Assembly: GCA_009697495.1 (NCBI GenBank)
Contig: SHUN01000262.1
Location: 1 to 5,351 of the forward strand
Source: Bryobacterales bacterium
GTDB taxonomy: Bacteria > Acidobacteriota > Terriglobia > Bryobacterales > Bryobacteraceae
Direction: 5' to 3'
Length of the DNA: 5,351 nt
The notes under the pieces are model-generated. The model searched no databases. It was not told where the DNA came from and was given only the letters and a program-made list of their open reading frames with translations. Of the stretch, positions 1 through 4,991 are shown in pieces (the stretch's first letter is position 1; every line of letters starts with the position of its first letter). A program made the position numbers and the translations under genes.

Positions 1-30
1 CTTGTGCTCAGTTAGAGTTGCCCGCTCCAT
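1..30 (-). CDS. Possible start of the IS transposase gene (10 codons, partial)
   Basis: An ATG at 30-28 on the minus strand opens a frame reading MERATLTEHK that stays open to the window edge. An AAGGTG ribosome-binding sequence sits six bases upstream of it (37-42). The position, about 120 bp inside the putative IS end and directed away from it, suits an istA-like transposase. Ten residues are too few to assign a family, so this rests on position and the ribosome-binding site only. Confidence 0.25.
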   Translation of the reverse strand, partial: MERATLTEHK

Positions 31-80
31 GCGCCGCACCTTGGTCCGCAAGCCATAGGTGGGCAAGGCGTTATCATCCC

Positions 81-96
81 CGGCCCGGCCGGGCCG
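81..96. repeat. Perfect 16-bp GC palindrome inside the IS end
   Basis: CGGCCCGGCCGGGCCG is identical to its own reverse complement. It lies between the terminal repeats and the putative transposase start. It could be an operator-like site or a cruciform-prone spot. An all-G/C palindrome can also arise by chance in DNA this rich in GC. Confidence 0.6.
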
Positions 97-99
97 ACG

Positions 100-147
100 G
101 GTCAATTCTGGAGAGCATACCCGGGCCATTTTTGGAGAGTGCCGAAG
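100..147. repeat. Two imperfect 24-bp tandem direct repeats in the IS end
   Basis: Unit one (100-123) begins GGTCAATTCTGGAGAG and unit two (124-147) begins GGCCATTTTTGGAGAG. Thirteen of the first 16 bases are identical, and the tails then diverge. Repeats of this kind at a transposon end usually bind the transposase. Confidence 0.7.
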
Positions 148-517
148 CCAGGTAGTGACGGACCAGCAAAAGGCGATCCTCATCATTGCAGTACGCGAGC
201 ATTTCAGCGAGCGCGGTCGAGTCGGTGGAGGCGTTGATAGTGGCGCATTCGTCCGTCAACTCTTCGATGGACCTGCGGCGGCGGAAGTCGACGCGAAGGA
301 GGTTTTTGGCGATGCTGTTAACCCAGATGCAGACGGCGGATGGGTTCTTTAGCTGTGCGCGACATTCCCACCCCCGGCTCCACGCGGCTTGCGCAATCTC
401 TTCCGCCAGTTCGTGTTGAACCCCTCCCGACTGTATAAATCGGACTGTCCTTGCAAATCCGAGCCGGTAGGCCGCGGCAAATTGTTCGTGGTTGAGGGTG
501 CTGATAACGCTTTCCAT

Positions 518-605
518 GCAATCTTTAGAGCACGGGAAGCGCCAAACTAGCTCGTCGTTTGATTTCTGTATTTTACGGACTCCCGCGATCGAGACAGCCT
601 AATTT
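518..605 (-). other. 88-bp intergenic gap, relatively AT-rich
   Basis: This spacer lies between the end of the three-gene signalling operon and the start of the sigma factor, both on the minus strand. It is visibly less GC-rich than the flanking genes. It holds a TAAAAT hexamer (575-570), which is one mismatch from a sigma-70 -10 box but has no recognisable -35 box, and the sigma-54-like element listed separately. I see no stable hairpin followed by a T tract, so no rho-independent terminator is called for the operon. Confidence 0.5.
529..546 (-). promoter_or_regulatory. Candidate sigma-54 (-24/-12) promoter facing the sigma factor gene
   Basis: The minus strand reads TTGGCGCTTCCCGTGCT. It has the invariant GG (543-542) and GC (531-530) separated by exactly ten bases, and it matches the flanking TTGGC and TGC of the sigma-54 consensus. 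Mismatches are G for A and T for G after TTGGC, and G for T before TGC. Initiation about 12 bases past the GC would start the transcript almost at the ATG (517), giving a nearly leaderless message. That agrees with the lack of a ribosome-binding site there. A chance match is possible. Confidence 0.3.
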
Positions 606-1001
606 TCACACACCTTCTTCTCGAAATGTTTCCAGGCGAATCGTCAACAGCTCGCTTGCTGTTCGAATATTGGACGAAAAACGAATGACGTCTCCCTCGG
701 CGGTTTCCGCAATGATTTCGGCATAGCCTTGAATTGCGTTCAGTGGCGACCGGAGGTCATGTAGCCGCTTGGCGAGGCGGGTCCGGCGTTGGCCGGCCAG
801 TTCGATTCGAAGCTTCAGTTCCTCTTCGATCAGGGGGAGAAAGGCGATGTCGTCGGCGAGGAGCGTGGCGGCGGCGCGGATTTCGATGTAACGGCCAACG
901 AGGGTGAGAATGGCGTCGGGGTTTACTTCGGACAACTGCCAGCCCCAGGATTGAATGGTTTCGCGAATGGCATCCGGGAGACCGGCGGCGGCGACCTTCA
1001 C
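606..1001 (-). CDS. Small protein with an orphan DHp phosphoacceptor-histidine domain
   Basis: The 131-residue product starts at a GTG whose last two bases overlap the preceding TGA stop (GTGA at 1001-998), so it is probably translated by coupling. Residues 76-127 match the dimerisation/phosphoacceptor helices of histidine kinases. The H-box is LHDLRSPLNAIQGY with His81 as the likely phosphorylated residue, followed by a second helix ending in TIRLETF. No N, G1, F or G2 box follows, because the protein ends at residue 131, so it should not bind ATP. Residues 1-75 are a probably helical segment (IEIRAAATLLADD, IEEELKLRIELAGQRR) with no domain I recognise. It is soluble, with no signal peptide or membrane helix. 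As the third gene after a hybrid kinase and a receiver, it could be a histidine phosphotransfer protein or a receiver phosphatase, by analogy with DHp-like phosphotransferases such as Spo0B. The function is inferred. Confidence 0.7.
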   Translation of the reverse strand: MKVAAAGLPDAIRETIQSWGWQLSEVNPDAILTLVGRYIEIRAAATLLADDIAFLPLIEEELKLRIELAGQRRTRLAKRLHDLRSPLNAIQGYAEIIAETAEGDVIRFSSNIRTASELLTIRLETFREEGV

Positions 1002-1360
1002 TTTTGTACCGAAGCCATCACGGCGAGGAGTTTGGGGAAGTCGATCGGTTTGGTTTCAAAGGCGGCACAGCCTGCTTCCAGGGCGCGGTCGCGCTCGGCG
1101 GGGAGTGCGTGGGCCGTGAGGGCGATGACGGGGATGTGCCTGGTCGCCGCGTCGGCTTTGAGGCGGCGGGTGGCTTCCCAGCCATCGAGAACTGGCAGGC
1201 TCATGTCCATTAGAACCAGCGCGGGCAGGAACTGTTTCGTCATTTGAACGGCCTCCTCGCCGTTGAGGGCGGTGAGAACTTCGAAGCCTTTGCGCTGCAG
1301 GCGGCGGAGGAGCATGTCGCGATTCATTTCGTTGTCTTCGACGAGGAGTACGGTGATCAT
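998..1360 (-). CDS. Single-domain response regulator (stand-alone receiver)
   Basis: The 120-residue protein is one complete CheY-like receiver with no output domain. The acidic pair is Glu8/Asp9 (LLVEDNEMNR), the phosphoacceptor is Asp52 (VLMDMSLPVLDGWE), the switch Thr is Thr82 (VIALTAHA) and the conserved Lys is Lys104 (ETKPID). These are all the residues needed for phosphorylation. Its ATG overlaps the TGA of the hybrid kinase (ATGA, 1360-1357), and there is no ribosome-binding site upstream, so translational coupling is likely. Its GTGA overlap with the next gene joins all three into one operon. With no effector of its own, it probably shuttles phosphate between the kinase and the DHp-only protein, or acts through protein contact. 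It resembles the kinase's receiver 1 (both contain a DGWE..RRLKADA stretch), which may reflect domain duplication. Confidence 0.9.
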   Translation of the reverse strand: MITVLLVEDNEMNRDMLLRRLQRKGFEVLTALNGEEAVQMTKQFLPALVLMDMSLPVLDGWEATRRLKADAATRHIPVIALTAHALPAERDRALEAGCAAFETKPIDFPKLLAVMASVQK

Positions 1361-3525
1361 TGGGGAGGCTCGAGGGTGGCGAGGATTTGGGCGATCAGGT
1401 CGTTGCCGCGGAGGGATCCTTTGCTGACGACCGCGGCGGCTTGCTGTTTAAGGCGGCGGCGCTGGGCGGGGTCGAGATCCATGGCGGTGACGACGAGAAC
1501 AGGAGTATCTTTGCCTTCGGGTGTGGCGCGGAGAAGCGAAAGGAATTCGAAGCCGTCGACGTTGGGCATCATGAGATCGAGGACGACGACGCCGGGACGG
1601 ACGGCGGCGCATTTTTCGAGAGCTTCGGCACCGCCGGCGGCTTCGTGAATCGTCCAGCCGAGGCTGTTCAACTGACTCTTTAGCAGGCCGCGGGCGGCCG
1701 AGCTGTCGTCGACGATGAGGGCGGACTGGGCCCGGCCGGCGATGGCGTGGCGAAGGATGGCACCGGAGAGACGGTCAATATCGACCGGTTTTGTAATGAC
1801 TTCGTCGGCGAGGAATCCGCGGGGGTCGCCGTGGTTGTCGAGAATGCTGAGCAGGATAACGGGGATGCGGGAAAGCTGGGCGTCGGCTTTAAGGCGGCGG
1901 AAAATTTCCCAGCCATCGGCGCCATCCATGACGACATCGAGGGTGATGACGCGAGGGTTGAGGACGCGGGCCATTCGCAGACCCTCTTCGCCGTCTCTGG
2001 CGACGGCGACTTCGACGGGGTGTTTCTCGAAAAGGCGGCGGATGAGGCCGTGGATGGCGGTATCGTCATCGATGACGAGAAGAGTTGGCTTAGCGGACTG
2101 GGCGAGGGGCGGGGTGGCATGAAGGCCGCCCGGGGCGAACTCTTCGGGGAGGCTGAGGGTGAAGGTGGAACCGGCGCCGGGTTCGGATTGGACGCGGGTG
2201 TCGCCGCCGAGCATGTGGGATAGCCGCTGGGTGATAGCGAGGCCGAGACCGGTACCTTGCCCCTTGCCGCGAATCGGAGTGGATTCAAGTTGATGGAAGG
2301 GCTCGAAGAGGAGCGTGAGTTCGTCCGCGCCAATACCGGGACCGGTATCGATGACATCGAAGCGGAGGAAGGGGCGATTGCCTTCGATGTGACGTTCGAC
2401 CCGGAGGGTGATCTTGCCGTTCTGGGTGAATTTGGCGGCGTTGGAAAGGAGATTGAGGAGGCACTGGCGGAGTTTGACGGCGTCGGAGAACATCCGATCG
2501 ACTCCGGGGGCGAGGGCGATGTCCAGGGAGTTGCCGTTTTTGGCGGCGGCGGGGCGGACGAGTTCGATGACTTCGGCGAGGAGTTCGGAGACTTGGAAAG
2601 CGGAAGGGTGGACGTCGACTTTGCCGGCTTCGATCTTCGACATTTCAAGGATGGAGTTGATGAGGTCGAGAAGATGTTTGCCGGCGGATTCGATTTTTTG
2701 GAGGTCCTGGAAGTCGCTGTGGCGGTTGCCGGCCTCGGCCTCCTCCTGGAGCATCTGGCTGTAGCCGATGACGGCGTTGAGCGGAGTGCGGAGCTCATGA
2801 GACATGGAGGCGAGGAAGGCGCTTTTTACGGCGCTGGCGTGTTCGGCGGCGCGGCGGCGGGCGGCGACGCGCTGATTTTCGACTGCGAAGAGAATGAAGA
2901 GACCGGCGCAGCAGAGGACGGCGAGGGCGGCGGCCATTTTCATATTGAAGAGGGTTTCCTGCGTGAGCCGCTCGCCTTCTTCGAGAGTGGCGTGTTCGAC
3001 TTCGCCGATGACTTCGTGGAGGTCGGCGTCAGTTTGTAGTTCACGTCCCTTTTCCACGAGTTCGGTGGCGAAGTCCCATTCGCCGAGCCAGCCGGCCTGG
3101 TTGGCGGCGCTGAGTTCGGCCATTTTCCGGTTGGCGAGTTTTTCGACTTCCGGAAAGCGGGCGCCGATGGGGCGATGGGACTGGCCCATTTCGCGGAGTT
3201 CCGCCAACTGGCCGTCGAGGCTTTCCATCGCGCGGGCGTAGGGGACCAGGAATTTGGCCTCGCCGGTGAGGAGGAAGGCGCGGGTACCGGATTCGGCGCC
3301 GGAGAGAGTGAGTTGGAATTGGCGAATGAGACTGACGGCGCGGCGATTTTGACGGGCGAGGAGGTCGGCCTGAATGCCTTTTTGCCAATTGAGATAGACG
3401 GCTCCGACGCCGAGGAGAAGGGCGAGGGCGCCGATGAGGATATAGAACAACTCATCGAGCGGACGAAGGCGCGACATCCAGGAGCGCATGGGTTGATTAT
3501 CGCGCGGAGGGGGGAGCGAGCGCAT
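1357..3525 (-). CDS. CHASE3 hybrid histidine kinase with two C-terminal receivers
   Basis: The 722-residue membrane sensor kinase has a first transmembrane helix (about 26-46, FYILIGALALLLGVGAVYLN), then a CHASE3-type extracytoplasmic domain (about 50-195) containing ESGTRAFLLTGEAKFL. A second helix (about 197-215) and a short basic linker follow. The HisKA domain has phosphoacceptor His243 (SHELRTPLNAVIGY). The ATPase domain has an N-box (LLNLLSNAAKF, Asn362), G1 DTGPGIG (393-399), F-box FEPFHQL and G2 GTGLGLA (424-430). Receiver 1 carries Asp486-488, Asp530, Ser560 and Lys579. Receiver 2 carries Asp606/607, Asp650, Thr680 and Lys702, with Gly after the Lys where Pro is usual. All catalytic residues are present. 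The ATG at 3525 was chosen because GGAG lies five bases upstream. The frame is open to an ATG at 3624, but that would add 33 very basic residues and overlap the divergent gene. It heads a three-gene operon with a free receiver and a DHp protein. The signal sensed is unknown. Confidence 0.92.
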   Translation of the reverse strand: MRSLPPPRDNQPMRSWMSRLRPLDELFYILIGALALLLGVGAVYLNWQKGIQADLLARQNRRAVSLIRQFQLTLSGAESGTRAFLLTGEAKFLVPYARAMESLDGQLAELREMGQSHRPIGARFPEVEKLANRKMAELSAANQAGWLGEWDFATELVEKGRELQTDADLHEVIGEVEHATLEEGERLTQETLFNMKMAAALAVLCCAGLFILFAVENQRVAARRRAAEHASAVKSAFLASMSHELRTPLNAVIGYSQMLQEEAEAGNRHSDFQDLQKIESAGKHLLDLINSILEMSKIEAGKVDVHPSAFQVSELLAEVIELVRPAAAKNGNSLDIALAPGVDRMFSDAVKLRQCLLNLLSNAAKFTQNGKITLRVERHIEGNRPFLRFDVIDTGPGIGADELTLLFEPFHQLESTPIRGKGQGTGLGLAITQRLSHMLGGDTRVQSEPGAGSTFTLSLPEEFAPGGLHATPPLAQSAKPTLLVIDDDTAIHGLIRRLFEKHPVEVAVARDGEEGLRMARVLNPRVITLDVVMDGADGWEIFRRLKADAQLSRIPVILLSILDNHGDPRGFLADEVITKPVDIDRLSGAILRHAIAGRAQSALIVDDSSAARGLLKSQLNSLGWTIHEAAGGAEALEKCAAVRPGVVVLDLMMPNVDGFEFLSLLRATPEGKDTPVLVVTAMDLDPAQRRRLKQQAAAVVSKGSLRGNDLIAQILATLEPPQ

Positions 3526-3528
3526 GGA

Positions 3529-3534
3529 TTCTCC
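3529..3534 (-). promoter_or_regulatory. Ribosome-binding site that fixes the hybrid kinase start
   Basis: The minus strand reads GGAGAA, with the GGAG five bases before the ATG at 3525-3523. The other in-frame ATGs (3489 and 3477 downstream, 3624 upstream) have no comparable sequence before them, so this site decides the annotated start. Confidence 0.6.
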
Positions 3535-3563
3535 GTTTGTGGCGTCTCGGCCCGACAGGGCGT

Positions 3564-3589
3564 CCGCTGAGTCGCTGGGCCGACAGCGG
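3564..3589. repeat. Nested inverted repeats, candidate operator
   Basis: CCGCTG (3564-3569) and CAGCGG (3584-3589) are perfect 6-bp inverted arms with 14 bases between. A second CGCTG (3573-3577) pairs with the same right arm (CAGCG, 3584-3588) across six bases, putting the half-site centres about one helical turn apart. This geometry suits a dimeric helix-turn-helix regulator such as the Fis-type domain of the adjacent activator. The arms are short and GC-rich, so chance cannot be excluded. Confidence 0.35.
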
Positions 3590-3622
3590 TGGCGGGATCT
3601 GCGTGTTTTGTTACGCTGGGGC

Positions 3623-4969
3623 ATGCTTTCGCTGATGGCTGTGGACGACGATCCGCTGAGCCTGGACCTGGTTCAGGACGCGCTGGCGTTAATGGGCTTG
3701 CACATATTGACCGCGTTGAACGGGGCCCAGGCGCGGCGGGTGTTCGCGAAGTCGCGGCCGCAGATCGTGATTCTGGACCTGATGCTGCCGGATGTCAGCG
3801 GGCTTGTCCTACTCAGCGAAATCCTGCAAATGGCACCAGACACCGATGTGATACTGCTGACCGGACACTACACGCCCGAATCGGCGGTGGAGGCAATTCG
3901 GGATGGGGCTTGCGACTATCTGACGAAACCGCTAAAGATCGGGGCGTTGCGGGCGCGAGTGAAAGAGTTAATTCACGACGCCCAGCAGCGGCAACAGGCG
4001 TTACGGCTGGAAGGCGAGTTGCTGGAGGCGAACCGGTTCCAGGGGATGGTGGGGCGGAGTCCGCAGATGCTGGCGCTGTTCGCCCTGATCAAGCGCGTGG
4101 CGCCGCACTTCCGGGTGGCGCTGGTGCGCGGAGCGACTGGGACCGGCAAGGAACTGGCGGCGCAGGCGCTCCACGCGTCGAGCCCGGCGGCAACGGGTCC
4201 TTTCGTAATTGCGAACTGTTCCGCGATTACGGAGACGCTGTTTGAGAGCGAGATGTTTGGACATATGAAGGGCTCTTTTACGGGGGCTACGAATGACAAG
4301 AAAGGCTTGTTCGAGGCGGCCAATGGCGGCACCCTGTTCCTGGACGAGCTGGGCGACCTGCCGCCGGCAATGCAGAGTAAGCTGCTGCGGGCGATACAGC
4401 AGCAGGAAATCAAGCCGGTCGGCTCGACGGCGACCAAAAAAGTCAGCGTCCGCGTGGTGGCGGCGACGAACCGTCCGCTGGAAGCGATGATGCGTACGGG
4501 AGCGTTTCGCGAGGACCTGTACTACCGGCTGAGCATGGTGGAGATCTTCGTGCCGGGATTGGCGGAGCGAATGGAAGACTTTCCGTTTCTGGTGCGGCAT
4601 TTTGTGGCGCAATTTGCCGCCGATTACGGGAAGAAGCTTTCCGGCATGACGCCGCGGGCGCAGGCGCTGCTGGCGCGGCATGATTGGCCGGGCAACGTCC
4701 GCGAGCTGGAAAATGCGATCGGATCGGCCTGTATGATGGCCTATGGCGAGTTCGTGGATGAGCAGGATCTTCCTCCTTTTTTCCAGCGGCAGGCGGGCCC
4801 GGCGTTAATAACTGCGCCGCCCGCCGGCGTTGAGTTACTCAGTCTGGAGTTGCTCAATCAACGGCACGCGCGCGCCGTTCTGGAGCATTTCGAAGGGAAC
4901 AAGAGCAAGGCCGCGAAGGTATTGGGCGTGACGCGATCGACGCTGTACCGGCTACTGGGTGAGGGGTGA
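3623..4969 (+). CDS. NtrC-family sigma-54-dependent response regulator
   Basis: The 448-residue protein has three domains. The N-terminal receiver (about 1-115) has Asp8-10, phosphoacceptor Asp52 (ILDLMLPDVSG), Thr80 and Lys102. The AAA+ sigma-54 activation domain (about 139-375) has Walker A GATGTGKE (170-177), a sigma-54-contacting loop GSFTGA (217-222) where GAFTGA is usual, Walker B TLFLDE (237-242), and Arg296 and Arg302 in FREDLYYRL as likely arginine fingers. WPGNVRELENA follows at 355-365. The C-terminal Fis-type helix-turn-helix (about 405-448) contains GNKSKAAKVLGVTRSTLYRLL and ends four residues past the recognition helix. It should bind upstream DNA and use ATP to remodel sigma-54 polymerase when phosphorylated. 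The ATG at 3623 was chosen because the receiver begins there (MLSLMAVDDDP). Its ribosome-binding site is poor (GGGG one base away), and a TTG at 3608 behind GGCGGGA is a possible alternative. The frame open from 3524 is probably not used. It is divergent from a hybrid-kinase operon. Confidence 0.93.
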   Translation: MLSLMAVDDDPLSLDLVQDALALMGLHILTALNGAQARRVFAKSRPQIVILDLMLPDVSGLVLLSEILQMAPDTDVILLTGHYTPESAVEAIRDGACDYLTKPLKIGALRARVKELIHDAQQRQQALRLEGELLEANRFQGMVGRSPQMLALFALIKRVAPHFRVALVRGATGTGKELAAQALHASSPAATGPFVIANCSAITETLFESEMFGHMKGSFTGATNDKKGLFEAANGGTLFLDELGDLPPAMQSKLLRAIQQQEIKPVGSTATKKVSVRVVAATNRPLEAMMRTGAFREDLYYRLSMVEIFVPGLAERMEDFPFLVRHFVAQFAADYGKKLSGMTPRAQALLARHDWPGNVRELENAIGSACMMAYGEFVDEQDLPPFFQRQAGPALITAPPAGVELLSLELLNQRHARAVLEHFEGNKSKAAKVLGVTRSTLYRLLGEG

Positions 4970-4979
4970 TACACTGATC

Positions 4980-4990
4980 GGAACTGTTCC
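4980..4990. repeat. 11-bp palindrome GGAACTGTTCC over the kinase ribosome-binding site
   Basis: GGAAC and GTTCC are perfect inverted arms around a single T. The left arm supplies the GGAA that serves as the ribosome-binding site eight bases before the ATG at 4992. The one-base centre is too tight for an RNA hairpin with all five pairs, so a DNA-binding site is the more natural reading if the palindrome matters. Only 22 bases separate the two genes here, and no terminator or clear promoter is seen. Confidence 0.4.
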
Positions 4991-4991
4991 T

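Larger units (their letters stand above)
1..150 (-). mobile_element. End of an insertion sequence, IS21-like by architecture (partial)
   Basis: Read on the minus strand from 150, the DNA starts with TGGCTTCGGCACTCTCC and carries two copies of a CTCTCCA(A/G)AA-type motif 24 bp apart. Several direct repeats inside a terminus that begins with TG are typical of IS21-family ends. The reading frame of the neighbouring sigma factor loses its family resemblance exactly here, which supports a junction near 150/151. A possible transposase start reading leftwards lies about 120 bp inside the end, as expected for an istA-like gene. Only one end is visible, so the target duplication, the opposite terminus and the transposase cannot be checked. 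The family is inferred from layout and not from a matched protein. Confidence 0.5.
74..517 (-). pseudogene. ECF-like sigma-70 factor, truncated by the IS
   Basis: The open frame has 147 codons, but only about residues 1-122 look native. Residues 13-82 fit sigma region 2: a helix with AYRLGFARTVRF, the acidic AEEIAQAAW stretch matching the usual AEDLVQETF, then IWVNSIAKNLLRVDFRRRR, matching the core-binding and -10-recognition helices of ECF factors. Residues 103-123 (LAEMLAYCNDEDRLLLVRHYL) fit the first helix of region 4. The frame then crosses the inferred IS junction at codon 123 and ends after about 25 IS-encoded residues (KNGPGMLSRID and a Pro/Arg tail), so the region 4 helix-turn-helix is missing. 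Without it, recognition of -35 elements should be lost. The ATG at 517 has no good ribosome-binding site. A short region-2 protein might still be made, but loss of function is more likely. Confidence 0.6.
3526..3622. promoter_or_regulatory. Divergent promoter region between the kinase operon and the NtrC-type regulator
   Basis: Ninety-seven bases separate the two divergent start codons and must carry both promoters unless transcription starts elsewhere. It contains the dyads listed separately and a direct repeat of CCGACAG (3552-3558 and 3580-3586). I find no convincing sigma-70 -35/-10 pair and no GG-N10-GC sigma-54 pair on either strand, so the promoter type is open. Confidence 0.55.

Noticed and set aside
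59..352. 97-codon plus-strand frame across the IS junction
   Set aside because: It crosses the inferred junction and runs antisense to the sigma region 2 homology. No motif supports it.
581..598. Possible terminator hairpin after the signalling operon (around the CGATCG palindrome)
   Set aside because: Only very short stems can be drawn and no T tract follows on the minus strand.
1680..2798. 372-codon minus-strand frame overlapping the hybrid kinase
   Set aside because: Its Ser/Pro/Ala low-complexity composition is typical of a shifted frame of a GC-rich gene. The overlapping kinase frame has all the expected motifs.
2257..3039. 260-codon plus-strand frame opposite the hybrid kinase
   Set aside because: It runs antisense to the HisKA/CHASE3 coding region, is rich in Gly, Glu, Asp and Ala as expected from codon mirroring in GC-rich DNA, and shows no domain. 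The minus-strand kinase accounts for the region fully.
3524..3622. N-terminal extension of the NtrC-type regulator to the ATG at 3524
   Set aside because: The extension precedes the first strand of the receiver, has no family resemblance, and would overlap the kinase start region. Receivers normally begin at or just before the residues encoded from 3623.
3526..3624. N-terminal extension of the hybrid kinase to the ATG at 3624
   Set aside because: The extra 33 residues are basic and unlike a signal or domain, would overlap the divergent gene's start through the GCATGC palindrome at 3621-3626, and have no ribosome-binding site. The ATG at 3525 has GGAG five bases upstream.
4001..4681. 226-codon minus-strand frame opposite the NtrC-type regulator
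   Set aside because: It is Arg/His/Gln-rich with no motif, and lies opposite the intact AAA+ domain.
4967..4975. TGATACACT as an extended -10 promoter for the Ser/Thr kinase
   Set aside because: Only four of six bases match TATAAT and no -35 box lies at a suitable distance, so it is too weak to annotate.
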